64,000 nt of DNA from Streptomyces sp. NBC_00285 (GCF_036174265.1 NZ_CP108055.1:5022001-5086000), one strand, 5' to 3'. Positions 36,790 to 45,834 are shown, counted from the first letter of the stretch. Made by a program: numbers and translations. The notes: generated by a model from the letters alone, not told the origin.

Positions 36790-37120
36790 TCACCGTGCGG
36801 AGAGGCGACCGACCGACCACCCCACCTGCCTGGCGAGCTCGGCGGGCTCGTCAAGCCGTGGCAGCTTCCGGGGGTTTCTCACCACGTAGATCCGGGTGAT
36901 CCGCTCGTCCTCCACCGCGAGGCTCACAGAGGACATCGCGCCGCGGACGTCGCGCCGCGGACGTCCCGCCGTTGAGCCGCACGGTCTTCGCCTCGAAGGT
37001 GTCCACCTGCTCGGTTCGCGCCCGCGAGCACCTTCGCCGCCGTTTCGACCCCGTGGACCGGAACCAACGCGGCGATCACCGGCACGGCCGTCACCAGCGC
37101 GGCGGCCACCGGCCCACCAC
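36790..37120 (-). pseudogene. ECF41-type sigma factor, C-terminal remnant
   Basis: The last 50 codons read SVSLAVEDERITRIYVVRNPRKLPRLDEPAELARQVGW before TGA at 36792-36790, the classic end of SnoaL-tailed ECF41/SigJ sigma factors. Upstream, parts of the same family appear in a different frame (VHGVETAAKVLAG; FEAKTVRLNGG), so the gene is frameshifted, and the sigma2/sigma4 regions are absent because the methyltransferase gene begins at 37123. Confidence 0.7.
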
Positions 37121-37122
37121 CC

Positions 37123-37848
37123 TCACGGGCGCCGCGCCACGAACACGAACTCCCGGCCCGGCCGGTCCGGAGCGTCGCGTACGTCCTCCACGGCGAACCC
37201 CCGCGCGGCCAGTTCCGCCCCGATCTCCTCCCGTTCCCGGAAGCGCAATGTCGAGTCCGAGGTCAGCACCTGTCCGTCCGCCGCGAAGACATAGGTCCAC
37301 CGGAATGACACCAACTGCCCTTCCACCGCGGTGACTTCCACCCAGCTCTCCACCACCCCGACGCCGGCCACGTCCGTCACGGCGTACGACGCCTCCCGGG
37401 TCCACTCCTCCCAGGCCCGCCGGGCCGGGTTCCGCGTCTCGAACACCAGCCGCCCACCGGGCCGTAGCGCCGCGTGAATGCCCCGAAGGGTCTCCCGCCA
37501 GGCATCCGCTTCTACGATCTGCATGGCGACGTTGGCCGTCATGGTCGCCAAGTCGACGTGCATCGGAGGGAGTTCGGTCGCGTCACCGTGGATCCAACGC
37601 ACCCTTTCGGCGCCCGGTTTCCCACGGGCCACGTCGAGCGAGGCCAGGGCCGGGTCGACGCCCACGACCTCGATCGACCGTGCGGCCAGCAGCAGCGCGA
37701 ACACCCCTGTCCCGCAACCGATGTCCAGCACCCGCCTCGCCCCGAACTCCTCCGCCATCCGCAGATAGGCGTCGAGGTCGCTGCGGTCGGGGTCGAGCGG
37801 ATCGTAGATCGCGGCAAGCCGTGGATGGGTGAAGCCCTCGTCAGCCAT
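37123..37848 (-). CDS. class I SAM-dependent methyltransferase
   Basis: A 241-aa protein. Motif I RRVLDIGCGTGVFALLLA (residues 38-55), VVGVDPALASLDVARGK (acidic ribose ligand), DLATMTANVAMQIVEADAWRETLRGIHAALRPGGRLVFETRNP. This is the standard UbiE/Coq5-like small-molecule methyltransferase fold; the substrate is unknown. C-terminus FVFVARRP. It abuts a decayed sigma-factor gene, which is often paired with small enzymes, but no functional link can be shown. Confidence 0.9.
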   Translation of the reverse strand: MADEGFTHPRLAAIYDPLDPDRSDLDAYLRMAEEFGARRVLDIGCGTGVFALLLAARSIEVVGVDPALASLDVARGKPGAERVRWIHGDATELPPMHVDLATMTANVAMQIVEADAWRETLRGIHAALRPGGRLVFETRNPARRAWEEWTREASYAVTDVAGVGVVESWVEVTAVEGQLVSFRWTYVFAADGQVLTSDSTLRFREREEIGAELAARGFAVEDVRDAPDRPGREFVFVARRP

Positions 37849-37909
37849 GCGGGCGACGGTAGGGGGAGCGGGCCGGGGCCGGCCACCCGATATCGCCGCG
37901 CTACCGGGA

Positions 37910-38389
37910 TCAGTGCTGGAGCCACTCCTCCAGCTCGGTGAAGTCCCTTTCAGTGAGGCCCTGTTGGGGATTCACGCGGTGCAGGAGAGCCCGTGCGGGA
38001 TGCTGGGCCGTCACCCAGGTACGGTCGGCGTCGGTGATCTCGTCGTCGACCCAGACGAAGGGCCGGCCGGCCGCCCAGGCGACGAGGGGCCGGGTCTTGA
38101 AGTGTAGGCCGGGCGGCCCCGGCTCGTCCGTTTCGGGCCAGTCCACCACCGGAAGGCGGGGCAGCCCGAGCCAGGGCGTCAGACAGGTGTTGGCGTCATC
38201 CATCCAGGTCGTGGCCCACACCGGCTCGCAGCCAAGCGACGTCAGGCGCGCGCCGAGCGCGGGGTCCACGCGCGTCAGCAACGGGTGCTCGGCAGCGGCA
38301 GCGGGCAGCGGAAGAACCCCGTCGTACACCGGATACGGCCCCGCACCGAACGGCAGCAGTACCCCGTCGACATCCAGGAAGAGCAGCAT
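37910..38389 (-). CDS. HAD-like hydrolase domain protein
   Basis: A 159-aa protein starting MLLFLDVDGVLLPFG, the HAD motif I (D-x-D). It continues LGCEPVWATTWMDDANTCLTPWLGLPRLPV and PFVWVDDEITDADRTWV (acidic motif IV), like the HAD domain found in RNA-repair-associated and free-standing actinobacterial proteins. The start lies 1 bp after the RraA-like stop (TGA-G-ATG), so the two are coupled. A longer upstream frame to 38686 is only read-through. Confidence 0.85.
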   Translation of the reverse strand: MLLFLDVDGVLLPFGAGPYPVYDGVLPLPAAAAEHPLLTRVDPALGARLTSLGCEPVWATTWMDDANTCLTPWLGLPRLPVVDWPETDEPGPPGLHFKTRPLVAWAAGRPFVWVDDEITDADRTWVTAQHPARALLHRVNPQQGLTERDFTELEEWLQH

Positions 38390-38390
38390 C

Positions 38391-39014
38391 TCAGCCCTGG
38401 AACCCGCCTTCCGCGAGGAGCTCGTCGATACGGGCCCGATGTGCCGCCTCCCAGTCGTCGAGTGTCTCGGCCGCCTCCTTGGCCAGCTTGGCGTGGGCGG
38501 CGGCGAGCACATCGGCCCGACGTGCGGCGGGGACGGCCACGACCCCCTCCTCGTCTGCGACCACCACGTCACCGGCCTCGACGAGCACCCCACCGCACCG
38601 CACCGGCACACCCAGCGGCTCAACGGCCTTCTTGGCGGCCGGAATCGGGATGACACCCCGGGCGAACACGGGGAAGCCTGCCTCACGCACCTCGGCGAGG
38701 TCGCGGATCAGCCCGTCGGCGACGAACGCGACGATCCCCCGGCGCTGGGCCACCGCGCAGACGTTGCCGCCGGCCAGCGCGTAGTCGAGGTCCCCCGACT
38801 CCACCACGATCACCGCACCGGGCGCCGCCCGGTGGATCGCCGCGTGCAGCATCAGGTTGTCGCCGGGAGGGCACCGTACGGTGAACGCCGGCCCAGCGAC
38901 CCGCGGCACCGGCCCCCACAGCGGCCTGATCCCGATGTCCATGACGCGCTCGCGGCCCAGCAGATCGGCCAGAGTGGTGGTGGGGATGTCCGCGAACTCG
39001 GTGGTCTCGATCAC
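38391..39014 (-). CDS. RraA-like / HMG aldolase family protein
   Basis: A 207-aa protein of the RraA fold (formerly MenG): GPAFTVRCPPGDNLMLHAAIHRAAPGAVIVVESGDLDYALAGGNVCAVAQRRGIVAFVADGLIRDLAEVREAGFPVFARG. It contains the G-G-N and D-G-x-x-R-D motifs used for metal and pyruvate binding in 4-hydroxy-4-methyl-2-oxoglutarate/oxaloacetate aldolases. Whether it is an aldolase or an RNase E inhibitor-like protein cannot be decided. GTG start. First gene of a two-gene unit with the HAD gene. Confidence 0.88.
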   Translation of the reverse strand: MIETTEFADIPTTTLADLLGRERVMDIGIRPLWGPVPRVAGPAFTVRCPPGDNLMLHAAIHRAAPGAVIVVESGDLDYALAGGNVCAVAQRRGIVAFVADGLIRDLAEVREAGFPVFARGVIPIPAAKKAVEPLGVPVRCGGVLVEAGDVVVADEEGVVAVPAARRADVLAAAHAKLAKEAAETLDDWEAAHRARIDELLAEGGFQG

Positions 39015-39171
39015 GCCCCGGACGTTACCGTGTCCGCATGACTGCCGGGTCGGCCTTGTGCCGTGAGCGAGTTGGGTGCCCGGCCTCCGAGTGAGGCCAG
39101 GGCGGGCCAGGAGCCCGCCTCTTTCTCCGAGTCGTCCAGGAATTCACCGGAGACCAGAGAAAGAAGAGAGA

Positions 39172-40029
39172 GTGCCCCACCCCATCCATGACTTCAACCG
39201 ACAGATCATCGAGGAGTTCCGCGCGAACCACGGCCGGGTCGGCGGCCCCTTCGAGGGCGGACGCCTGATCCTGCTCACCACCACCGGCGCCCGTACCGGC
39301 GCCCCGCACACCACCCCCGTCGGCTACCTTCCCGACGGCGGCGACCACATCCTCGTGATCGCCTCGGCGGGCGGCTCGCCCCGCCACCCCGACTGGTACC
39401 GCAACCTCGTCACCCACCCCCAAGTCACCGTCGAGAGCGGGGTGTTCACCTATGAGGCGAACGCCGTCGTGCTGGCCGGCGAGGAGCGGGACCAGGCGTT
39501 CGCCCGGGCGGTGGAGGTGGACCGTGGCTGGGCGGCGTACCAGGAGAAGACGGACCGGATCATCCCCGTGGTCGCCCTGCAGGAGATCGCCCGCCCCGGC
39601 CCACCGAACATCAACGCCTCGTCGCCGGGCGAGGCCATCACACTCGTCCACGACGTCTTCCGTCGCGAACTCGCCCTGATCCGGAAGGAGATGGCCGCGC
39701 ATGCGCCGGGCGGTTCGACCCTGGGTGCCCAACTGCGCGTGAACTGCCTGACGTTCTGCCAGGGTCTGCACAACCACCACACCGGCGAGGACCTGGCCAT
39801 GTTCCCGTTCCTGGCCGACCGCCACCCGGAGACGGTCCCGGTCCTCGACCGCCTGCGCGCCGAGCACGAGCAGATCGCGGCCCTGGTGGAGAAGCTGCGC
39901 GAGGCGCTCGCCGACCCGGACCCCGCGTCCGTACGCACGGAGGTCGACCGCCTCACGACCGAGCTGGAAGCCCATCTGACGTACGAGGAGGAGCAGTTGA
40001 TCCCGCTCCTCGACGGCGTCCGACACTGA
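39172..40029 (+). CDS. F420-dependent nitroreductase-like domain fused to hemerythrin HHE domain
   Basis: A 285-aa fusion. Residues 1-130 are a Ddn/DUF385 split-barrel (FNRQIIEEFRANHGRVGGPFEGGRLILLTTTGARTGAPHTTPVGYLP, HPDWYRNLVTHPQVTVE), which binds deazaflavin F420. Residues 145-285 are a hemerythrin-like four-helix bundle: HDVFRRELALI, CQGLHNHHTGEDLAMFPFL, LRAEHEQI, LTYEEEQLIPLL with the His/Glu di-iron ligand pattern. The fusion joins a flavin-type reductase to an O2/NO-responsive iron site. GTG at 39172 after AAGAAGAGAG. Confidence 0.9.
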   Translation: MPHPIHDFNRQIIEEFRANHGRVGGPFEGGRLILLTTTGARTGAPHTTPVGYLPDGGDHILVIASAGGSPRHPDWYRNLVTHPQVTVESGVFTYEANAVVLAGEERDQAFARAVEVDRGWAAYQEKTDRIIPVVALQEIARPGPPNINASSPGEAITLVHDVFRRELALIRKEMAAHAPGGSTLGAQLRVNCLTFCQGLHNHHTGEDLAMFPFLADRHPETVPVLDRLRAEHEQIAALVEKLREALADPDPASVRTEVDRLTTELEAHLTYEEEQLIPLLDGVRH

Positions 40030-40043
40030 GCTGACACCGAGCG

Positions 40044-40082
40044 ACGGGCGGCCGTCGCGCTAGAACGGCAACGGCCGCCCGT
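40044..40082. terminator. convergent hairpin overlapping helD 3' end
   Basis: ACGGGCGGCCGT (40044-40055) pairs with ACGGCCGCCCGT (40071-40082). It lies between convergent genes and covers the last codons of helD. Confidence 0.75.
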
Positions 40083-42078
40083 GCACCACCTCCAGCCGTG
40101 ACACCGCCCGGGTCAGCACGACGTACAGCCGGTGCAGCCCGCGTTCCTCCGCCTCCGCGATCGCGGCCGGCTCGACGGCCACCACATGGTCGTACTCAAG
40201 TCCCTTGACGACACCGGCCGGTACGACGCTCACCCGCGCACCGAGCTCGTCCGGCCCGGCGAAGGCGATGCCGGCCGCGTCGAGGGCCTGGCGTACCCGT
40301 TCCACGTCCGCGTCGGCCGCGACGACCCCGACGGACCCCTCGTACGCGAGGGAATCCCGTACTGCGGCCACGACCGCGTCCGCCAGCTCGCCCGGTTCCG
40401 TCTCCCGCACCCTCAACTCGCCGTCCCCGCGCAGGGACAGCCCGGCCGGCACCTCCACGTCCAGCCTCGCCAGAAGCTGGTTGGCGAGCCCTACGACGGC
40501 CTGCGGCACCCGGAACCCGATGGTCAGCGGCACGACGGCCGCGTCCGGCTTGCCGAGATGGCGCAGGACGGGGTGCCAGGAACGGGCCGCCCACGGAGTG
40601 GTCCCCTGCGCCAGATCACCGAGCACGGTGAGCGAGCCGAAACGGGCCCGGCGGGCGATCGCCCGGCACTCCATCGCCGACAGATCCTGCGCCTCGTCGA
40701 CGACGAGATGGCCGTACCCCTCGGGATGCTCGATCAGCCCGGCGATCTCGTCGAGCAGCACGAGGTCGGCGGCCGACCAGCGCGCCGACTTCCACGACCG
40801 CGGCGGCTTGCCCCACAGCAGGGTCTGTTGCTCGTCACGGTCGAGGATCCCGTCGGCGGCGTCCGCCAACGCGGCCCGGTCGGTGAGGAGTTCGGCCAGA
40901 AGCTCCTCGGGCCGCACCTTCGGCCAGGCGCCGTCGAGGAACGCCCCGACCGCCCGGGACCGCGAGACCCGCTGCACCCACGCACCACTCTGCGGCCCGG
41001 CCCGCCGCTCGGCCTGCAACTGCACACTGCGCACCACACGACTGCGCACCCGCTCCCGCCCGGTCCCGTACGGCGGTTCCTCGCCCCGTACGTCCGTCAC
41101 GATCCGCGCGAGTTCACCGGTCCCGACCCGCCAGCTGTACGAATCGTCTTTGATCTCAAGGGAGTTGACCCGTGCGGTCGACACGCGGGCGTAGATCGCC
41201 CTGCGCAGCACCTCGGCCATCCGGGGATCGTGCTTGAGGACGGCCGCGGGGTGGGCGTCGGTGGAGGTGACCGGCTGGCGGGCGATCTCGTCCTGGAGCG
41301 TGGACTGCCGCACACCGGTCTCCCCGAGTGCGGGCAGGACCTGGGAGATGTAGGAGAGGAAGGTCCGGTTGGGCCCGAGGACGAGGAGTCCGCCACGCCG
41401 GATCCGCTGCGGGTGTGTGTAGAGGAGGTAGGCGGCCCGGTGCAGTCCGACGGCGGTCTTGCCGGTCCCGGGAGCCCCCTGGACGCACACGGAAACGGCG
41501 AGATCCCCTCGTACCAGCGTGTCCTGCTCGGGCTGGATGGTCGCGGCGATGTCCCGCATGGGCCCGACGCGGGGCCGTTCGATCTCCCGGGTGACGATGG
41601 CGCTCGGCCCCGACTCCCCCCTGCTCAGGTGCTCGTCCTCCAGCCCCGTGAGGTCGGCGGACTCCCCCGTGCTGCCCGGCGCCCACCCGAACCGCCGCCG
41701 CACGGTGACGCCCTGCGGATCGCGGGCGCCGGCCTGGTAGAAGGCGCGGGAGACCGGGGCACGCCAGTCCACGACGAGGGGCGGGGCAGCGGGATGCTCG
41801 CTGATCCGCAGCCGCCCGAGGTGATACGCCTGCCCGGCGTGGTCACCGTGGTCGAACTCCAACTTCCCGAAGAACAGCGGCCCTTCAGGCAGCTCCCGCA
41901 TCTCCTTCGCCTTGCTGCGCAGCTGATACCCGAGCACCTCGGCGTCGGCCCCGGATGCGGAGACGTCCTCACCGGTGACGGTGTGTTCCTGGGCGCCTTC
42001 GACCATGGCGGTGAGTGCGGCGCGGCAGCGGTCGTGGTGGATGCGTTCCAGGCGGAGCTCGTGATCGAGGGACGTCAT
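40060..42078 (-). CDS. helD: HelD-like RNA polymerase recycling motor (UvrD/Rep-type ATPase)
   Basis: A 672-aa protein. The N-terminal region has the HelD arm-like helices (HELRLERIHHDRCRAAL) and the segment LFFGKLEF...YHLGRLRISEHPAAPPLVVDWRAPVSRAFYQA. Walker A GAPGTGKTAVGLHRAAYLLY; Walker B-like HLVVDEAQDLS; late motifs GFRVPQAVV and VKGLEYDHVVAVEP. HelD removes stalled RNA polymerase from DNA and can confer rifamycin tolerance in actinobacteria. ATG at 42078 was chosen; an upstream start to 42135 would run through the operator. It follows tetR on the same strand. Confidence 0.9.
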   Translation of the reverse strand: MTSLDHELRLERIHHDRCRAALTAMVEGAQEHTVTGEDVSASGADAEVLGYQLRSKAKEMRELPEGPLFFGKLEFDHGDHAGQAYHLGRLRISEHPAAPPLVVDWRAPVSRAFYQAGARDPQGVTVRRRFGWAPGSTGESADLTGLEDEHLSRGESGPSAIVTREIERPRVGPMRDIAATIQPEQDTLVRGDLAVSVCVQGAPGTGKTAVGLHRAAYLLYTHPQRIRRGGLLVLGPNRTFLSYISQVLPALGETGVRQSTLQDEIARQPVTSTDAHPAAVLKHDPRMAEVLRRAIYARVSTARVNSLEIKDDSYSWRVGTGELARIVTDVRGEEPPYGTGRERVRSRVVRSVQLQAERRAGPQSGAWVQRVSRSRAVGAFLDGAWPKVRPEELLAELLTDRAALADAADGILDRDEQQTLLWGKPPRSWKSARWSAADLVLLDEIAGLIEHPEGYGHLVVDEAQDLSAMECRAIARRARFGSLTVLGDLAQGTTPWAARSWHPVLRHLGKPDAAVVPLTIGFRVPQAVVGLANQLLARLDVEVPAGLSLRGDGELRVRETEPGELADAVVAAVRDSLAYEGSVGVVAADADVERVRQALDAAGIAFAGPDELGARVSVVPAGVVKGLEYDHVVAVEPAAIAEAEERGLHRLYVVLTRAVSRLEVVHGRPLPF

Positions 42079-42090
42079 TCCAGCAAACAT

Positions 42091-42110
42091 ACCGGATAAC
42101 GTTACCGAGT
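42091..42110. promoter_or_regulatory. candidate TetR operator between tetR and helD
   Basis: On the minus strand ACTCGGTAAC-GTTATCCGGT is an imperfect palindrome (7 of 10 arm positions match) next to AT-rich TAAATTTAA, a likely promoter. Its position in the 74-bp tetR-helD gap suggests helD is controlled by the adjacent TetR. Confidence 0.55.
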
Positions 42111-42152
42111 TAAATTTATTACCGCGCCTCACCAAGGCTCACGCAAGGTGGC

Positions 42153-42761
42153 TTACGCAAGGTGCGGGAGCCCCGCCGCCAACAACCCGAACGCCCGCTC
42201 CGCCGCGGCCACCGCGTCCCCCCGCACGTCCCCGACCCGCTCCCCCGCCGCGATCCGCCGCCAGTTCTCCATGGCGAGCACCCGCCGCACGGCGATGATC
42301 TGCCCCGCCGCCAGCCGTGCGTCCAAGTCCCCGCCGAGAGCCTCCGCGAGCGCGGCCTCCTGCCGTTCCAGGTGGCCATGAGCGCGGGCGACGAGGGAGG
42401 GGGTGCCGTAGAGCAGCGAGTGGAAGGCGAGGACCCCGGGGTGATCATTGAGCCCGGTGACGGGATCCTCCCGCTCCAGCCCGTCGAGGAAGTGCCGCCG
42501 CAGGGCGACGAGAGGCGCCTCGTCCGACTGGGTCACCACCCGCGCCGCCTCGTCCTCATGATCGGCGATCCGATGGAGGACGAGGTCCTCCTTCGCCGGG
42601 AAGTACCGGAACAGGGTCGGCTTGGAGATCTCCGCGGCGGCGGCGATCTCGGCAACGGAGACGGCGTCGAAGCCCTTCTCCAGAAACAGGCCGACGGCGA
42701 TCCCCGACACCGACTCGTACATCCGCTGCTTCTTACGCTGGCGCAGGCCGGGCTCGGTCAT
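42153..42761 (-). CDS. TetR family transcriptional regulator
   Basis: A 202-aa repressor. The N-terminal HTH is at residues 8-55 (RKKQRMYESVSGIAVGLFLEKGFDAVSVAEIAAAAEISKPTLFRYFPAKEDLV). The C-terminal ligand domain is helical with no recognisable specificity. It probably controls helD, which follows in the same orientation after an operator-like palindrome. The APH-like gene upstream ends 34 bp before its start. Confidence 0.92.
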   Translation of the reverse strand: MTEPGLRQRKKQRMYESVSGIAVGLFLEKGFDAVSVAEIAAAAEISKPTLFRYFPAKEDLVLHRIADHEDEAARVVTQSDEAPLVALRRHFLDGLEREDPVTGLNDHPGVLAFHSLLYGTPSLVARAHGHLERQEAALAEALGGDLDARLAAGQIIAVRRVLAMENWRRIAAGERVGDVRGDAVAAAERAFGLLAAGLPHLA

Positions 42762-42795
42762 GGGGCGAGCCTACGCACCACCGCCCCGGCCGACG

Positions 42796-44766
42796 TCAGG
42801 CCTCCTTGAGCGGAGCCGGCATCTTCGGCACCCTGCGCCTGCGCAGTCCCAGCGAACCCCTGGCGGCGGTCAGCGTCATCTCGTACGCGTCGACGGCCCG
42901 CCGCACGTTCGGCGTGTCCAGCGCGGCCCCTGTCGTCATCCGGTCCAGATCTACGTAGGCCGAACGGATCTGCTCGATGTAGCGGTAGACGCGCCAGTCC
43001 CACTCCCAGCCGACGACACACTCGGAAGGAAGCTTCCTGCTCCAGCGTTCGAACATGCGCGTCCGCATCTCGGTCGGCGTCGGCGTCAGATGCAGATGGC
43101 GGACGAGGTCGTACAGGGGATCACCGATCATCCCCATCTCCCAGTCGATGATGGTCAGTCCGCCCCGGCGCCCGGCCCGCACCAGATTCCAGGGATTGAG
43201 GTCGCCGTGCAGGAGAACAGGGGTGCGCTCGGTCACCTCGTAACGGCCGAGGATCCGCCGGAGCACACCGCCGTCCGGCAGACCTCTTTGGTGGGCGGCG
43301 GAAAGGGTCTCCGCGGGAAGTTCGTCGACGAAGGCGGTGAGCCGTGCGGTCAGTCGGCGGAAGAAGTCCGCCCTCGGCTCGTCGGACGGCAGGGACAAGT
43401 GGTCCACCACCGCGAGTGCGGCGAGGTGGTCCACGAGTTCGTCCGCCTCCGCGGGCAGCAGCCCCTGCACGGGGTGCTGCGGGGCCCGGCCGCCGGGACC
43501 CTCGTAGGTGTGGATCGCGAAGTGGCGCCCACGGTCGTCGTGGCCCAGTGCCAGGATCCGCGGTGCCCGTACCTGTGCGTCGGACTGCTCGATGAGCTGC
43601 AGGACGGCGTGCTCCGGAAGGAACCCCTTCTCCCGTCGAGGGGCCGCCGCGGTCTCACGACGGACCACCACGGGGTCCGCATAACCGTCCAGCTGAACAA
43701 CGGAGTTGAGATGCGCCGTCCCACGGAAGACCCGACCGGCCGGGACGACGCCCTCCATCGCCAACGCACGGCGCACCAGGTCCGGCGGGAAGTCGACGCG
43801 CTCCGGGACACGATCGTCACGCCGCCACTGAAAGAGGCCGGCCGGCACCTGCCCGGCCTCCCGCGCGATACGCGCCGCCTGCCAGCGGTACAGGGCGTCC
43901 GCGATCTCCTTCTCGGGCGGGACCTCGGACATCCCGAGCGGGTCGGCCGCGCGCTCCAGAGCCGTACCGATCTCACCGGCCACCACCGTCAGCCGACGCT
44001 CCTCGACCGAGTCACCGAGAGACTTCGCCGCCCGGATCACATCGTCGTAACCGGCGTGGATGCGCTCGAAGTCGACGTAGCACCCCAGGTCCCGGCCGAG
44101 GCCGTTGACCGCCAGGGGCCTCGTGCACTGCATCTCGCGGGCCCACTCCTGGACGACCTCGTCCACCTGGTCCTCGGGATAACGCATCCGCACCAGGTGA
44201 CCGGCCAGACCGTGCAGCGGGTCCCCGTACGACGCCGAGGTCCAGTCGAGACGGGCCACCGAGAGCTTGGGACCCTCGGGGCCCTCCAGGACGATGGTGT
44301 TGTCCCGGCTGAGGTTCGTGAGCAGGAGACCGTAGGGGCGGCGGGACAATGCGGGAATCCGCTCGACGAACCGGTCCAGCGCGTCCCCGGACACACCGAG
44401 CACGGCGAACAGTCCGCCAATAGCAGTCCAGTTGGGGTCGAGCATCCGACGCCTGGCACGCCTGACGAGCGTCTCAAGATAGTCCCGGCTGTCCCTCTCG
44501 TTACGCGGCCACTCGGCCGGCAGCGCGGGCAGCGACTCCTTGCGCACGAGGGTCAACTGGACCAGAAACCGTGTCAGTACGCCGATGGACAGGTAGTCGA
44601 CGGGCTTGTCTGCCGGACAGGTTCCGGCCAAAACGTCGGCCGCCAGCCCAGGGGAGGCAACCGGGGCCCCCACGGAGATCTCAGAGAGATATCCGTTCCG
44701 GCGAAACGCCCAGAGAACGGCACTCCGGACTTCGCCCCCGCCGTCAGGCCAAGCCTCGATCGCCAC
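42796..44766 (-). CDS. double aminoglycoside-phosphotransferase-like kinase, degenerate first domain
   Basis: A 656-aa protein with two APH-fold kinase domains. Domain 1 (1-280) is short at its N-terminus by about 70 residues against its paralogue at 45873 and has a damaged catalytic loop: LLLTNLSRDNTIV in place of HTDLHRDN, with DWTSASYGDPLHGLA after it. Domain 2 (about 320-656) is intact: catalytic loop PVLLHGDLNPWNLV, metal motif TIIDWEMGMIGDPLYDLVRHLH. It is likely a small-molecule kinase with a pseudo-kinase partner domain. GTG at 44766 has AGGAG 6 bp upstream. It lies downstream of a broken GntR gene. Confidence 0.85.
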   Translation of the reverse strand: MAIEAWPDGGGEVRSAVLWAFRRNGYLSEISVGAPVASPGLAADVLAGTCPADKPVDYLSIGVLTRFLVQLTLVRKESLPALPAEWPRNERDSRDYLETLVRRARRRMLDPNWTAIGGLFAVLGVSGDALDRFVERIPALSRRPYGLLLTNLSRDNTIVLEGPEGPKLSVARLDWTSASYGDPLHGLAGHLVRMRYPEDQVDEVVQEWAREMQCTRPLAVNGLGRDLGCYVDFERIHAGYDDVIRAAKSLGDSVEERRLTVVAGEIGTALERAADPLGMSEVPPEKEIADALYRWQAARIAREAGQVPAGLFQWRRDDRVPERVDFPPDLVRRALAMEGVVPAGRVFRGTAHLNSVVQLDGYADPVVVRRETAAAPRREKGFLPEHAVLQLIEQSDAQVRAPRILALGHDDRGRHFAIHTYEGPGGRAPQHPVQGLLPAEADELVDHLAALAVVDHLSLPSDEPRADFFRRLTARLTAFVDELPAETLSAAHQRGLPDGGVLRRILGRYEVTERTPVLLHGDLNPWNLVRAGRRGGLTIIDWEMGMIGDPLYDLVRHLHLTPTPTEMRTRMFERWSRKLPSECVVGWEWDWRVYRYIEQIRSAYVDLDRMTTGAALDTPNVRRAVDAYEMTLTAARGSLGLRRRRVPKMPAPLKEA

Positions 44767-44940
44767 TGTTGCTCCTGAAACGCTAGTTCTAAACATCGAA
44801 AACGATGCGTATCCAAGAAAATTGATGCACACGATAGTGGGACGCGCCCCTTCGCATGGCCTCAGTACGCTCTTTGAGACGGCACCTGTCGGACATGTCT
44901 AGGACGTTCCGCAGCTTTTAACATCCCCGCGCCTACTTCG

Positions 44941-45723
44941 TTACGTCGCCAGAAGCTGCCAACTCGAGTCGAACCACCTCTGCCAGCTGCTCACGATCAG
45001 CGAGTCCTGAGAGTCCAGGTCGACGTCCTTGGCGCAGTAAGTCAGCGTGGAGTCGGAGTCCATGACATCGACGACATCCAGGATGGTTCCGTCATCGAGA
45101 GTTGTGGGCCGCTTCGAGGGGACATACGCCCCCGTCACCACCTCGGCCCCGTTGAAAAGGTAGAGCTTCGAGTAGGCACAGGGGGGAACCCGCCGGATCT
45201 CCACCGTGGCTCGCAGCCCGTCGATGTCCCTGTCCAGCTCCCGGAGGCAGCTGACGAGGTTGTTCGTGTGGTACCTCCTGATGCCCCGAAGGTACTGTTG
45301 CGGCCTGTCGTCGGCCGGGGCCAACTGGGCGTAGGGGAAGGACAGCAACTGATCGTCGGACGGCACCAGCAGGCGGATGGCGATCGTGGCCGACCTGATC
45401 TCACGCACCCGGATGAGCTCCTCCTGGGCGCGCACGTGGGTGTAGAGGACTTCCAACATGATGGTGAACACGTCCAGCGTTACATCGCGCGCCGTGAACG
45501 CGGAGGCGATCAGTGGCCCGAGCGTCACGCGCCAGCCTTCACGGGCCAGGACCAGGAACACCCGCTGGACGATGTCGCGAGACACGTGATGCCTCGCTGC
45601 GAGATCGCGCTGCGACGGTAGAAGAGTGCCTTCGTACTCGTCTTATGTGATGTCCGCGAGCAGGGCGCTCTTCAGCTCCTGGAACTTCCGACCGCCTTCG
45701 TCAGCCACACTCCTGGTACTCAC
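44941..45723 (-). pseudogene. DevA-type GntR regulator broken by in-frame stop
   Basis: From GTG 45723 the frame reads VADEGGRKFQELKSALLADIT, then TAA (45645-45643), then DEYEGTLLPSQRDLAARHHVSRDIVQRVFLVLAREGW. Together this is a GntR winged helix interrupted by one nonsense codon. The effector domain (RVTLGPLIASAFTARDVTLDVFTIMLEVLYTHVRAQEE...IAIRLLVPSDDQLLSFPYAQL...WQRWFDSSWQLLAT) is intact and matches the regulator at 48277, but about 25 linker residues after EGW are missing. Re-initiation could give a 214-aa protein without full DNA-binding domain. Confidence 0.8.
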
Positions 45724-45834
45724 ACGCCGCCCCTACCGCTGCCCGTCACGTACCAAACGGTTTTAGGCAACTCGGCTTGCTGCAGAGGCAGTTCCTCAGG
45801 CCATCAGATCAGGCGGAGTAACCAGTTTGCGGCA

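Noticed and set aside
40132..42099. 655-codon plus-strand frame opposite helD
   Set aside because: Shadow frame; helD with Walker motifs lies on the minus strand.
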